This document shows, in pieces, positions 1-7,386 of a stretch of 13,288 nucleotides of DNA (the stretch's first letter is position 1; each line of letters starts with the position of its first letter). The stretch comes from Acidimicrobiia bacterium. GTDB taxonomy: Bacteria > Actinomycetota > Acidimicrobiia > Spongiisociales > UBA5794. The position numbers and the translations under genes were made by a program. The stretch covers positions 1 to 13,288 of the forward strand of contig JAUVPA010000016.1 in NCBI GenBank assembly GCA_030598905.1. Reading direction: 5' to 3'. The notes under the pieces were generated by a model. It was not told where the DNA came from, did no database searches, and worked only from the letters and a program-made list of their open reading frames with translations.

Positions 1-22
1 AGCCGAGCAACGGAGTCAGGCA

Positions 23-241
23 ATGGCCAAACTCGATATCGATGCCTTCCTCGAGCGCTTCCGCGATCGAGCCGCAGCCGTCAAAGAGCGTGGAATCCCA
101 CCATTGGAGGGTGAGGCGAGGAAACGCTTCGTCGAGTCGGCCGAACAGGACTTCATGGACTACTCGCTGGTGGGAAGCGCGAAGTGGGAGGTAACGGAGG
201 AAGCGTTGGTCCTACGAATTCCCCTGAAGACAGGTCGTTAG
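23..241 (+). CDS. Small hypothetical protein, 72 aa
   Basis: I do not recognise this family. The protein is soluble and highly charged. Its N-terminal half looks like a helix rich in Arg, Glu and Lys, and its C-terminal part ends in an alternating, strand-like segment (ALVLRIPLKTGR). There is no signal peptide, membrane segment or Cys pair. The ATG at 23 is preceded by GGAG at 12-15 with 7 nt spacing, which supports this start. The gene converges on the ThyX-like gene, with only 24 bp between the stop codons, and an 8-bp hairpin begins inside its last codons. Its left neighbour is outside the window, so operon membership cannot be judged. It is probably a real gene because it has a ribosome binding site and a clean frame, but no function can be assigned. 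Confidence 0.6.
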   Translation: MAKLDIDAFLERFRDRAAAVKERGIPPLEGEARKRFVESAEQDFMDYSLVGSAKWEVTEEALVLRIPLKTGR

Positions 242-256
242 TCGTCAGCTAACGAC
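234..256. terminator. Hairpin between convergent genes
   Basis: GTCGTTAG (234-241) and CTAACGAC (249-256) are perfect 8-bp inverted repeats around a 7-nt loop. They sit exactly where the 72-aa gene ends and just past the stop of the minus-strand ThyX-like gene. The position fits a bidirectional transcription end point. No T-tract follows on either strand, so it is not a classical intrinsic terminator. It could also just be a stabilising 3' hairpin. Confidence 0.35.
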
Positions 257-265
257 GAACAACTG

Positions 266-1912
266 TCAACTCGGATCCTCGACCCCCAAGGCCGCTCTCT
301 TCGCGGCGGCTTTGCGCTCAGATTCCAGCCTGGCCAGGTCGTAGTCCTGGTGATCGGCGTAGCTCATTGCATCGGCGATGAGATGGTGGCCGGCCTGGTC
401 GCGGATCAAGCGATGCATGTCCTGGCAGACCCGGCGGTAGTCCGGATGGCCGCCCTGCTGGGTGCGCAGCTCGATGAGGTGGAAGGCCTCTCGGACGTTC
501 ATCTGCATGTAGAAGCGGATCCGGTATGCAAACGGCACGACGTACTGAGCCGCATCGGGTCCCGCCACAGCAGAGACCTTGCTGTGCAGATCCGCCGTCC
601 TCTCCATCGCCTCGCGCCACAGAGACCCAGCCTCGATGTCGACCACCGACTCCGGCGTGATGTAGCCGTGGGTGGGTGTAAGTCGTTGCCACTCCATCGT
701 GAGCATCCGATGTCGTTGTAGATCCCGGAAAATGCCGTAGTCGCAGAGCACGTCGAACCGATAGAACGTTCGCTCCATGGCCCGCCCCGGCTTGTGCCGG
801 CGATTCGACCGTTTTCCGATGTAGGCGTTGATGAGCTCCGCTCGTTCACCCTCGGACATGCGGCGAGCGATCTGCATGAGCTGATCGTCCGGCAGGTCGG
901 TCATGGAGTAGAGAGAAGACGCCGCGATCTTCAGTTCGGCTTCGGGATCCCACTCCACGAGCGTCACCTCGGAGCGTTGGGCCGGTGCAACCGTGATCTG
1001 GGAGGCTCGCTGTTCCATGTCGATCGCCACGTCGGCGAGGTACTGGCTCCAGGCACCTCCGCGGTCGGGGACGTCGACCCGCTTCATGAAGGCGGGGATG
1101 ACCTTTCGCAGCTCCTCGAGCATGAGGTCGGAGTACTCACGCGCCTCGGCAAGCGGATGGGCGCGCATTCGGAGAAGGAGCATCTCGAAGGCCTGGCCCG
1201 ATCCGAAGATCCCAACGTTCGACGTTGTCGATGCCGGGAGTAGTCCACGCAGGTCGTCGCACGCCTTGGCGCGGATGGTGGACCGCCATACAAAGTTCGA
1301 GTCGTCCTTCTGTTTAGGGAAGAGCGTCTCGTAGTACGGGACCATCTTGTCGACGAGGCTCGAGTACGTGTCGAAGAGCCAGTCCATCGTCTCTCGGTAT
1401 TCCACGCCGAGCTCGGATCTGGAGAGCTCTGGGGGCAGGTGGTAGCGGTAGCGGTCGCCGAGTTTCTGGTCGTAGAAAATGTACCGGGTCGACTGTTCCA
1501 GGTAGGCGGCGAGGCGGCCCCATTCGAGAATCTTCGTGAGCACGTTCGATGCCTGTTCACAAGCGAGGTGGGCGCCACCGAGCTGAGCCACAGAGTCGTC
1601 GCCGTATTGGTTGAACACCCGGTCATACAGGGCCTCGGCTCGGCCGATCTCGACAGAAGCGCCGCCCACGCCGCCAGCTCCGATCTCGTCCAGCCCGGAC
1701 TGCTCTTCGTTGTAGAACTCGTCGAGGAACAGCCTGCGCACGGACTTCGGCGATCGCGAGTATCGAGCGAACAGGGCACCTTTCACCACCTCGGGAAGGT
1801 TGACGATGGCGAAGACCGGACCGTCGATGTTGGTGAAGAAACGAGACAGCACGTCGCGTTCGTCGTCGGTGAACTCCTCCACGACATATTCATCTGGGGC
1901 GACGGTCGTCAT
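266..1912 (-). CDS. Tandem-domain ThyX-like flavin-dependent thymidylate synthase
   Basis: ThyX enzymes methylate dUMP to dTMP using methylene-THF, FAD and NADPH. Single-domain ThyX is about 220-250 aa; this protein has two ThyX-like halves. With residues numbered from a GTG four codons upstream, the N half has a signature region at 135-147 (WGRLAAYLEQSTR). It keeps R137, E143, S145 and R147 of RHRxxSxNExSxR but lacks the RH pair. The C half has H376, E384 and an intact RHR at 404-406, but loses the distal S and R of the motif. It also keeps an NVRE...LR segment (476-487) like the substrate-binding helix. The halves look complementary, as if they form composite active sites. The ATG at 1912 is chosen because GAGGTG (1922-1927, minus strand) lies 9 nt upstream; a GTG at 1924 sits inside that ribosome binding site. 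Long two-domain ThyX homologues may be enzymes or derived paralogues, so I leave the symbol empty. Confidence 0.85.
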   Translation of the reverse strand: MTTVAPDEYVVEEFTDDERDVLSRFFTNIDGPVFAIVNLPEVVKGALFARYSRSPKSVRRLFLDEFYNEEQSGLDEIGAGGVGGASVEIGRAEALYDRVFNQYGDDSVAQLGGAHLACEQASNVLTKILEWGRLAAYLEQSTRYIFYDQKLGDRYRYHLPPELSRSELGVEYRETMDWLFDTYSSLVDKMVPYYETLFPKQKDDSNFVWRSTIRAKACDDLRGLLPASTTSNVGIFGSGQAFEMLLLRMRAHPLAEAREYSDLMLEELRKVIPAFMKRVDVPDRGGAWSQYLADVAIDMEQRASQITVAPAQRSEVTLVEWDPEAELKIAASSLYSMTDLPDDQLMQIARRMSEGERAELINAYIGKRSNRRHKPGRAMERTFYRFDVLCDYGIFRDLQRHRMLTMEWQRLTPTHGYITPESVVDIEAGSLWREAMERTADLHSKVSAVAGPDAAQYVVPFAYRIRFYMQMNVREAFHLIELRTQQGGHPDYRRVCQDMHRLIRDQAGHHLIADAMSYADHQDYDLARLESERKAAAKRAALGVEDPS

Positions 1913-1921
1913 GACTTTCTG

Positions 1922-1927
1922 CACCTC
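1922..1927 (-). promoter_or_regulatory. Ribosome binding site of the ThyX-like gene
   Basis: On the minus strand this reads GAGGTG, 9 nt before the ATG at 1912. It decides against the in-frame GTG at 1924, which overlaps the ribosome binding site itself. Confidence 0.6.
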
Positions 1928-2022
1928 GGATCAGCGCTGGATGACATGCCGCCTCGAATGACAGCGATGTGATTCGGCAAAGTAGCCAACCGGTATGCGC
2001 CCAGCAAACCCGAACTCGTCGG

Positions 2023-2028
2023 TACGCT
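2023..2028 (+). promoter_or_regulatory. Candidate -10 element for a leaderless start at 2035
   Basis: TACGCT matches the actinobacterial TANNNT -10 pattern and lies 6 nt before the ATG at 2035, so transcription would start at or next to the start codon. No Shine-Dalgarno sequence is visible. A convincing -35 element was not found. Confidence 0.4.
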
Positions 2029-2034
2029 CATCTC

Positions 2035-2307
2035 ATGGTCGCCTTGCGGGTTGTGCTCGGCATACTTCTCGTGGTCGCGGCGGCCATCGCCGTTGTTCCC
2101 GCGTTGGTGATGTTCGACCTCGTCAGCGGAGGCACGGGATGGGGTCTTTGTGAAACGGGCCTCGGTTCCTGTGCGATGGGTTACTTCGATGGTCCCGAGC
2201 TGTTCGCAGTCCTGACTCTCGCTTTGTTCGTCGTACTCGCCGGCACGGCAGCCTGTGTGCGTGGAATGCACTATCTCGAAATGAGGGCGAGAAACGGAGC
2301 TATCTGA
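2035..2307 (+). CDS. Small two-helix membrane protein, 90 aa
   Basis: This is an unrecognised integral membrane protein. Two hydrophobic stretches, about residues 2-27 and 57-73, flank a Gly/Cys-containing segment with two Cys (about residues 39 and 45). The tail is basic (MRARNGAI). The start is taken at the ATG at 2035 because the hydrophobic helix begins there and a TANNNT motif lies 6 nt upstream, suggesting a leaderless mRNA. An in-frame GTG at 1969 would add 22 residues of polar sequence with no ribosome binding site. The gene overlaps the convergent membrane gene by 8 bp at its 3' end. The two Cys flanking a loop could form a disulfide if that loop is outside the cell, but nothing points to a specific function. 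Confidence 0.6.
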   Translation: MVALRVVLGILLVVAAAIAVVPALVMFDLVSGGTGWGLCETGLGSCAMGYFDGPELFAVLTLALFVVLAGTAACVRGMHYLEMRARNGAI

Positions 2308-2701
2308 TCTTCCTGCTGAGGCTCAGCGCGGAGCCGGCCATGGCGGCGAGAGCCCCCGCGGCGAGGACCCACGGACCGACTCCAATAGCTGCGTCTATCC
2401 CTCTCGACTGCAGGCTGTTGACGGCCTTCAGCGCGTCGAGCATCTTCACGACGGCGAGGAGCACACCGACGGCTGCGACGGCCGCGGCGACAACTGCTCC
2501 CGTCTTGGAGAATCCCTCCCTGCGGTCTCCGATCAGGGCTGCCACCGCAAGGGGGGCGAGAACGACGATGACGGGCAACGATTCCCATGGGCCTTGGATG
2601 GAACCGCCGCTCTGAACGGTGATGAACGGAAGCGGCACGGACACTACGGCGAGCGTCACTCCGGCAACGATCATGATGCGAGACGGGTGCACGGCCGGCA
2701 T
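2300..2701 (-). CDS. Membrane protein with about four helices, 133 aa
   Basis: I cannot assign this to a named family. It has four hydrophobic stretches: about residues 9-28, 42-56, 67-86 and 105-127. A short charged loop (GDRREGF) lies between helices 2 and 3, and the C-terminus is basic (SRKIR). This is the shape of a small integral membrane protein with both ends probably cytoplasmic. The ATG at 2701 is the longest start. A GTG three codons in (2692) has TACCAT 7 nt upstream, like other leaderless starts here, so the true N-terminus may be at 2692. The gene is divergent from nth and overlaps the convergent 90-aa membrane gene by 8 bp, so the pair cannot both be transcribed past their ends without antisense RNA. 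Confidence 0.65.
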   Translation of the reverse strand: MPAVHPSRIMIVAGVTLAVVSVPLPFITVQSGGSIQGPWESLPVIVVLAPLAVAALIGDRREGFSKTGAVVAAAVAAVGVLLAVVKMLDALKAVNSLQSRGIDAAIGVGPWVLAAGALAAMAGSALSLSRKIR

Positions 2702-2705
2702 GGTA
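2700..2705 (-). promoter_or_regulatory. Candidate -10 element for a leaderless start at 2692
   Basis: On the minus strand this reads TACCAT, 7 nt before an in-frame GTG at 2692. It overlaps the upstream ATG at 2701, which has no ribosome binding site. If this is the -10 element, that ATG is outside the transcript. No -35 element was identified. Confidence 0.3.
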
Positions 2706-2763
2706 CGACCGGTCGGGACGGCCGCCCGGACGCCGTCTCGGCCGTCGCTACGCTCGCCGCGTC

Positions 2764-3453
2764 ATGCCGCGACGCTCACCTCTCGAAACTGGTGAACCGA
2801 CGACAGAGGAAAAGCGCGACGCCCGCGTCATCCTCAATCGTCTGAAGAAGCGGTATCCGCAGATGGGTACCGCATTGGCCTACACCGATGCGTGGCACCT
2901 TCTCGTTGCAACGGTCCTTTCGGCGCAAACAACGGACGAGAACGTGAACAAGGTCACACCGGTGCTGTTCGACCGCTGGCCGACGGCCCACGACCTCGCG
3001 GCTGCCGATCCCGAGCAGGTCGAAGAGGTGATCTTCTCGGCGGGGTTCTATCGGCAGAAGACGAAGTCGATAGTCGCCCTCTCCGCCGACCTCGTCGAGC
3101 GGTTCGATGGCGTTGTCCCCCAAGAGCTCGAGGAGTTGGTGACCCTTCACGGCGTTGGCCGCAAGACGGCGTCCGTGGTGTTGGCGGAGGCGTGGGGCAT
3201 CCCGGCAATCGCCGTCGACACCCATGTGAAGCGGGTGACCAATCGGCTCGGCATCACTCATTCGTCGGACCCGACGAAGATAGAGCTCGAACTTCGGGAC
3301 CTCTATCCCATGGATCATTGGTCCGGTGTCTCGATGCGGATCATCCAGTTCGGGCGCGACGTCTGTGACGCCCGCCGGCCGCGCTGCTGGGAATGCCCTC
3401 TTGCCGATCGCTGTGCATATCCCGAAAAAGCGCTTCGTCCCGAAGGTGGCTGA
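2764..3453 (+). CDS. nth: Endonuclease III, DNA glycosylase/AP lyase
   Basis: This enzyme removes oxidised pyrimidines from DNA and cuts the abasic site, acting in base excision repair. The 229-aa length fits the bacterial family. The helix-hairpin-helix is at about residues 126-140 (LVTLHGVGRKTASVV) with catalytic Lys134. The following IAVDTHV segment carries the catalytic Asp152. The C-terminal 4Fe-4S loop is complete, with Cys201, 208, 211 and 217 in C-x6-C-x2-C-x5-C spacing. The N-terminal SAQTTDENVN segment (53-62) is also typical. The ATG at 2764 has no clear ribosome binding site; a TACGCT lies 9 nt upstream. The gene is divergent from the four-helix membrane gene with 62 bp between and converges on the MFS gene. 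No frameshift or missing key residue was seen. Confidence 0.96.
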   Translation: MPRRSPLETGEPTTEEKRDARVILNRLKKRYPQMGTALAYTDAWHLLVATVLSAQTTDENVNKVTPVLFDRWPTAHDLAAADPEQVEEVIFSAGFYRQKTKSIVALSADLVERFDGVVPQELEELVTLHGVGRKTASVVLAEAWGIPAIAVDTHVKRVTNRLGITHSSDPTKIELELRDLYPMDHWSGVSMRIIQFGRDVCDARRPRCWECPLADRCAYPEKALRPEGG

Positions 3454-3525
3454 TCCCGTGTGATCGTCGAATTCCGGCGAGTGTCGGACGTTGGCCTGGT
3501 CGAGTTGCGGCATCCTTCGTTGGGC

Positions 3526-4851
3526 CTACGGCGATGGTGGCAGCTGTTCAGTCGGGTCGAAGTCTGGTGTGGGCGGAGATGGTGCTTCTGATCCTGATTC
3601 GGGGGGCGGCACCGGCGTGGTGGTACGCGCCCGGTCCGCTCGCAGTCGAACCAGGTTCATCCCCTTCGTCTCCGGGAGTGTGAGCACGAGGCCCATGGAG
3701 ATCACCAACCCGGCACTGAGGATCGCGATGGTGGCCGAGAGGCCGATGCGATCGATGAGGACGCCGCCGATGATGAAACCGGTGATCGATCCCGCAATAG
3801 CGGTATTGGTGATCCAGCCACCTGCCGTGGCGCGCACCCGTGTGGGGAAGAGCTCGGCACGTTGTGCACCCAGCGACGGCGTCAACATCGTGGCTCCCAG
3901 AGTGGCGAGAAAGATCGACGCCGCCAGAACCCAGCCGTTGTCGCTGAGATAGAAGCCGAGTCCACCGGCCAACCCGGTGATAAGGGCGGCGACGACCGTA
4001 CGGCGCCGTCCGATGAGGTCGGCGAGGCGGCCGCCGGCGAGGAGGCCGATCGTCCCGACTCCGGAAAACACGATCAGGAGGAACCGGGCCGCTCCCGTCT
4101 CCCAGCCCAAATCGTTGATGAGGCGCTCGAGAACAAAATCGAATGCCGGTGACGAGAAGGCCGCAACGAAGAAGGCGATCCCGGCCAGCGGCCAGAAGTG
4201 CTTCGCCAATCCCATGTTGAGGGCCTTCAGAAAGGAGATTCCCGGCCCGGGGCGAAAGGCACGGCTCTCTGGAAGGAACCGGGCGAGCATCGGGTAGGCG
4301 AGAAGGCCAAGCCCGCCGAGAGCGAAGAGAATCCGCCACGCCCCGTCGGTGCGCTCGGCTATGGGGAGGAGGAGTAGGCCGGTGCCTACCCCCAGAGAGC
4401 CGGCGAGACCGTATAGACCCAGACCGTATCCGCGACTCGTCGGGCTGAGTTCCTCGGCAAGCAGGACGAGGCCGATGCCGGCCACGGCGACGACGGCAAC
4501 TCTCACGATCGACTGAGAAATCGCGTACAAGGCGACGCTCGGGATGAAGGCGGTGAGAAGGCTGCCGAGGCACAAGAGAGCGAACGCGGCGAGCAGTGGT
4601 CGGCGGCGACCTTTCCGGTCGGCAACCATCGCGAAGCCGACTCCGAGAAGTGACACGGCTCGGACGATGGCCATCAAGTTGCTCATCTGACCTTCGGTCA
4701 GCTCGAGTGTCTGACGGGCAAAGGGGAGGGTGTGCGCCATCTGCGACCCGCCGTAACCGACGACAAAGCCGACGATGGCCATGAGGAAGAGGATGCGGCG
4801 ATCGCGCAGGTCAAATGCGGAGACCGGTCTGATGAAGGAGGGCAGCTGCAC
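3526..4851 (-). CDS. MFS transporter, sugar-transporter-like
   Basis: This is a major facilitator superfamily secondary transporter of the inner membrane, 441 aa, with hydrophobic segments consistent with 12 helices. MFS motif A appears twice, as expected from the internal duplication: DRKGRRR at 78-84 (after TM2) and GRLADLIGRRR at 274-284 (after TM8). AELFPTRVRATAGG at about 332-345 and PETKG at 393-397 are signatures shared with the sugar/metabolite branch (MFS_1/Sugar_tr type). The substrate cannot be told from sequence; drug, aromatic acid or sugar transport are all possible. The last 35-40 residues are a Pro/Ser/Glu-rich tail, probably disordered and cytoplasmic. The start is GTG at 4851, just before the basic N-terminus, with no strong ribosome binding site. 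It converges on nth (72 bp between stops) and is divergent from ccdA (166 bp). Confidence 0.9.
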   Translation of the reverse strand: MQLPSFIRPVSAFDLRDRRILFLMAIVGFVVGYGGSQMAHTLPFARQTLELTEGQMSNLMAIVRAVSLLGVGFAMVADRKGRRRPLLAAFALLCLGSLLTAFIPSVALYAISQSIVRVAVVAVAGIGLVLLAEELSPTSRGYGLGLYGLAGSLGVGTGLLLLPIAERTDGAWRILFALGGLGLLAYPMLARFLPESRAFRPGPGISFLKALNMGLAKHFWPLAGIAFFVAAFSSPAFDFVLERLINDLGWETGAARFLLIVFSGVGTIGLLAGGRLADLIGRRRTVVAALITGLAGGLGFYLSDNGWVLAASIFLATLGATMLTPSLGAQRAELFPTRVRATAGGWITNTAIAGSITGFIIGGVLIDRIGLSATIAILSAGLVISMGLVLTLPETKGMNLVRLRADRARTTTPVPPPESGSEAPSPPTPDFDPTEQLPPSP

Positions 4852-5017
4852 GTCGTGGCCCGAATCGGTGGCAATAGGTCGCGGGGCTCGGCGAGGGTAG
4901 TGACCAATCGGTGAATTCGCCGGGAGTGGGGAACAAGCGACCGCGTCCTACCGTTTGAGCTAGGAGCGGGCTCCCTATCGGGCGGCGGCCCACCTTGCTC
5001 GGCCAGAGGGAGTATCT
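4852..5017. other. Divergent intergenic region, MFS gene and ccdA
   Basis: This 166-bp spacer must hold promoters for both flanking genes. I could not pick a convincing -35/-10 pair on either strand. The only clear element is the ccdA ribosome binding site, AGAGGGAG at 5005-5012. Confidence 0.5.
5005..5012 (+). promoter_or_regulatory. Ribosome binding site of ccdA
   Basis: AGAGGGAG ends 5 nt before the GTG at 5018 and fixes this start for the CcdA protein. Confidence 0.65.
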
Positions 5018-5776
5018 GTGGAGGTTTCGATCGGCACGATGTTCGCTGCGGTGTTTGCGGGAGCCGCATCGTTCCTGTCGCCGTGTGTTCTTCCGCTGAT
5101 CCCGGGCTATATCGGGCTCATGTCGGGCTACTCGATGTCGGAGCTGTCCCAGGGTGAGGTCTCGATGCGTCGCGTGTTGTGGACGACCTCGCTGTTCGTC
5201 CTCGGCTTCTCCGTCGTGTTCGTCGTGTTGTTCGGAGCTGCGGCTACTTCCCTTGGGCGGTTCCTCCAGGGCAACATCTTCTCCCAGATAGCCGGGTGGC
5301 TGATCATCTTCATGGGCGTGTTCATCGCGGTGACCGCGGTGTGGACGCCGCGGTTCTTGCTCCCCGTCATGCGCGAGCGCCGCTTCGAGATGCACAAGGC
5401 ACGCCGCTTCGGTGCCTGGGCGCCTCCCGTCATGGGCGCTGCGTTTGCCTTCGGCTGGACTCCATGTATCGGGCCGTTCCTCGCCTCGGCCCTGGCCCTC
5501 GGCGCAACAACGGACACGGCGGGTGAGGCGATGCTCGTGTTGTTCTTCTACGCCCTCGGTCTCGGGATTCCCTTCCTGATCACCGCCCTGATCCTGGCAA
5601 AGGCATTCTCGGTCTTCACGTGGGTGAAGCGATACACGATTCAGATCACGGTCGTGTCGGGAGGGATCCTCGCTGCCTTCGGCATCCTCATGGTCACAGG
5701 GAACGTCGGGTTGTTGTCCAGCTGGTTCGCCGATCTGCTGATCAGAGTCGGCCTCGATGACTTCGCCGTGAGTTGA
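5018..5776 (+). CDS. ccdA: CcdA-type cytochrome c biogenesis thiol transporter
   Basis: CcdA carries reducing equivalents from cytoplasmic thioredoxin across the membrane to keep apocytochrome c haem-binding thiols, or extracytoplasmic thioredoxin-like proteins, reduced. The 252-aa protein has about six membrane segments. The two redox cysteines sit in the family motifs: Cys23 in FLSPCVLPLIPGY (helix 1) and Cys150 in GWTPCIGPFLAS (helix 4). The internal two-fold symmetry is as expected for the DsbD/CcdA transmembrane domain. The GTG start at 5018 is supported by a good ribosome binding site. Actinobacterial ccdA is often next to resB/resC and a thioredoxin gene; those are absent here, and the nearest likely client is the cytochrome c lipoprotein at 9059. 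The gene is followed by a G-run palindromic region that may end its transcript. Confidence 0.93.
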   Translation: MEVSIGTMFAAVFAGAASFLSPCVLPLIPGYIGLMSGYSMSELSQGEVSMRRVLWTTSLFVLGFSVVFVVLFGAAATSLGRFLQGNIFSQIAGWLIIFMGVFIAVTAVWTPRFLLPVMRERRFEMHKARRFGAWAPPVMGAAFAFGWTPCIGPFLASALALGATTDTAGEAMLVLFFYALGLGIPFLITALILAKAFSVFTWVKRYTIQITVVSGGILAAFGILMVTGNVGLLSSWFADLLIRVGLDDFAVS

Positions 5777-5778
5777 GA

Positions 5779-5839
5779 AGAGGCGCCTCTGCTGATCCCC
5801 CCAGGGGGGAGTCCCTGCCGAAGGCAGGGGAGGGGGGTC
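5779..5839. repeat. G/C-run palindromic element after ccdA
   Basis: Three nested palindromic pieces follow the ccdA stop. The first is a perfect 12-bp palindrome, AGAGGCGCCTCT (5779-5790). The second is CCCCCC/GGGGGG around a single A (5797-5809). The third is CCCTGCC-GAA-GGCAGGG (5813-5829). GATCCCCCC at 5794-5802 could also pair with GGGGGGTC at 5832-5839, closing the inner hairpin inside a larger stem. No T-tract follows, so rho-independent termination is uncertain. The block looks like a palindromic extragenic repeat unit, but no second copy occurs in this window. Confidence 0.5.
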
Positions 5840-5873
5840 GCTCTCATCAACAGGTGTGACGTACCGCGCGCCG

Positions 5874-5879
5874 TAATCT
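5874..5879 (+). promoter_or_regulatory. Candidate -10 element for leaderless trpE
   Basis: TAATCT is a close match to a -10 hexamer and lies 7 nt before the GTG at 5887, so the mRNA would begin at or next to the start codon. No Shine-Dalgarno sequence is present upstream. A -35 element is not obvious. No leader peptide with Trp codons is visible, which leaves little room for attenuation. Confidence 0.5.
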
Positions 5880-5886
5880 CTTGTTC

Positions 5887-7386
5887 GTGAAACCTTCGCT
5901 TTCCAAAGAGCAGTTCCTCACGCTGGCGGAGGGCTATGAGGTGGTTCCCGTTGCCGTCGAGGTGCTTGGAGACCGGGAGACGCCGGTCGGTCTCTTCACC
6001 AAGCTGGCCGCTGAAGGCGACGGCTTCCTTCTCGAGTCGGTCGAGGGGGGAGAACGGTGGGCCCGATGGTCCTTTGTGGGTTGGGATCCCTCCTTCACGC
6101 TGAGCGCGTACGATGGGCAGGCATCAGTCGATGACGGAGACATCGCGCTCCGTGGAACCGACCCTCTCGCGGTGTTCCATGACCTCACCGAACGCCTGAC
6201 GACGCCCATGCCCGACGCGGCGGGCCTCGGTGATGATGCTCCACCCTTGCACTCCGGAGCGGTCGGCTTTCTCGGCTACGACATGGTGCGCTACGTCGAG
6301 CGTCTGCCGGACCAGCCGCCGGACGACCGCAAATTGCCGGAGATGCTCTGGCAATTCGTCGGAGCCATAGCGGCCGTCGACCGGCTGCGCGATCGGATCA
6401 CCCTCATTCGCAACGTCTTCATTGGAGATGACCCATCTGCTCAGTACGACGAGGCCCTGGATGCCTTACGCGGAGACATCGCGAAGATCGGCGAGGAGGG
6501 CGGATATCGAGTTCGCTTCGGGCCCTCCCTCGACGCCGGGATCGACGCCTCACCGAATGTGACGCGGGAGGAGTACGAAAAGTCCGTCCGTCGTGCGGTG
6601 GACTACATCGCTGGAGGAGATGCGTTCCAGATCGTCAGCTCGATCCGTTTTGAGGTGGATTTCGACGGCGACGCCTTCTCGGTGTATCGAGCACTCCGCC
6701 TGATCAACCCTTCCCCTTTCATGTTCTTCCTGCGATCCGGCTCCTTTGCGATAGCCGGCTCATCACCCGAGCTGATGTCTCGGGTGCGTGACGGTATGGC
6801 GTACAGCCGTCCCATTGCGGGGACACGCAGGCGTGGGTCGGACCCAGCCGAGGATCGACGGCTGGAGGAAGAGCTTCTCGCCGATGGCAAGGAGTTGGCT
6901 GAACACGTGATGCTCGTCGACCTGGCGAGGAACGACCTGGGAAGAGTGTGCGAATATGGAACCGTTGCCGTCGACGAGCTGATGGTCATCGAGCGCTACT
7001 CACATGTCATGCACATCGTCTCCGGCGTCTCGGGGAGACTGCGCGATGGTGTAGGACCCGTCGAGGTGCTGCGCGCGACCTTCCCGCACGGAACCGTCTC
7101 GGGCGCGCCGAAGGTCCGCGCCATGGAGATCATCGACGAACTAGAAACCGTTGCCCGCGGTCCGTATGCGGGAGCGGTCGGCTACGTCGACTTCTCCGGC
7201 AACCTCGATACGGCCATCGCCCTGCGCACGATGGTGTCTGAAGGAAGAAAGGCATGGGTGCAAGCAGGGGCCGGGGTTGTCGCCGACAGTGTTCCCTCAG
7301 CCGAATATGAGGAGTGCGTGAACAAGGCTGCGGCAGTGCTCGCTGCGATCAACGCCGCCCGGGATATTGCCTGGGGCGCCCCATGA
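5887..7386 (+). CDS. trpE: Anthranilate synthase component I
   Basis: TrpE makes anthranilate from chorismate, normally with glutamine-derived ammonia supplied by TrpG; it is the first step of tryptophan synthesis. Residues here are numbered from the TTG at 5881. The N-terminal domain has an exact LLES-x10-S motif (50-64), the tryptophan-binding site, so feedback inhibition is expected. The chorismate-binding domain carries PIAGTR (311-316), a KELAEHVMLVDLARND segment (337-352), the SHVMH segment with His378, and FPHGTVSGAPK (401-411). QAGAG (461-465) and EYEECVNKA (475-483) close the domain. The GTG at 5887 is preferred because TAATCT lies 7 nt upstream; the in-frame TTG at 5881 would start 1 nt after that hexamer. 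Length is normal (499 aa). No trpG is fused or adjacent. The stop overlaps the next gene's ATG (ATGA). Confidence 0.96.
   Translation: MKPSLSKEQFLTLAEGYEVVPVAVEVLGDRETPVGLFTKLAAEGDGFLLESVEGGERWARWSFVGWDPSFTLSAYDGQASVDDGDIALRGTDPLAVFHDLTERLTTPMPDAAGLGDDAPPLHSGAVGFLGYDMVRYVERLPDQPPDDRKLPEMLWQFVGAIAAVDRLRDRITLIRNVFIGDDPSAQYDEALDALRGDIAKIGEEGGYRVRFGPSLDAGIDASPNVTREEYEKSVRRAVDYIAGGDAFQIVSSIRFEVDFDGDAFSVYRALRLINPSPFMFFLRSGSFAIAGSSPELMSRVRDGMAYSRPIAGTRRRGSDPAEDRRLEEELLADGKELAEHVMLVDLARNDLGRVCEYGTVAVDELMVIERYSHVMHIVSGVSGRLRDGVGPVEVLRATFPHGTVSGAPKVRAMEIIDELETVARGPYAGAVGYVDFSGNLDTAIALRTMVSEGRKAWVQAGAGVVADSVPSAEYEECVNKAAAVLAAINAARDIAWGAP

Noticed and set aside
1439..1972. Plus-strand open frame opposite the start of the ThyX-like gene
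   Set aside because: It is antisense to the better-supported ThyX-like protein and carries no motif.
2776..3513. Minus-strand open frame of 245 codons opposite nth
   Set aside because: nth on the plus strand has all catalytic and iron-sulfur residues; the antisense product matches nothing I recognise.
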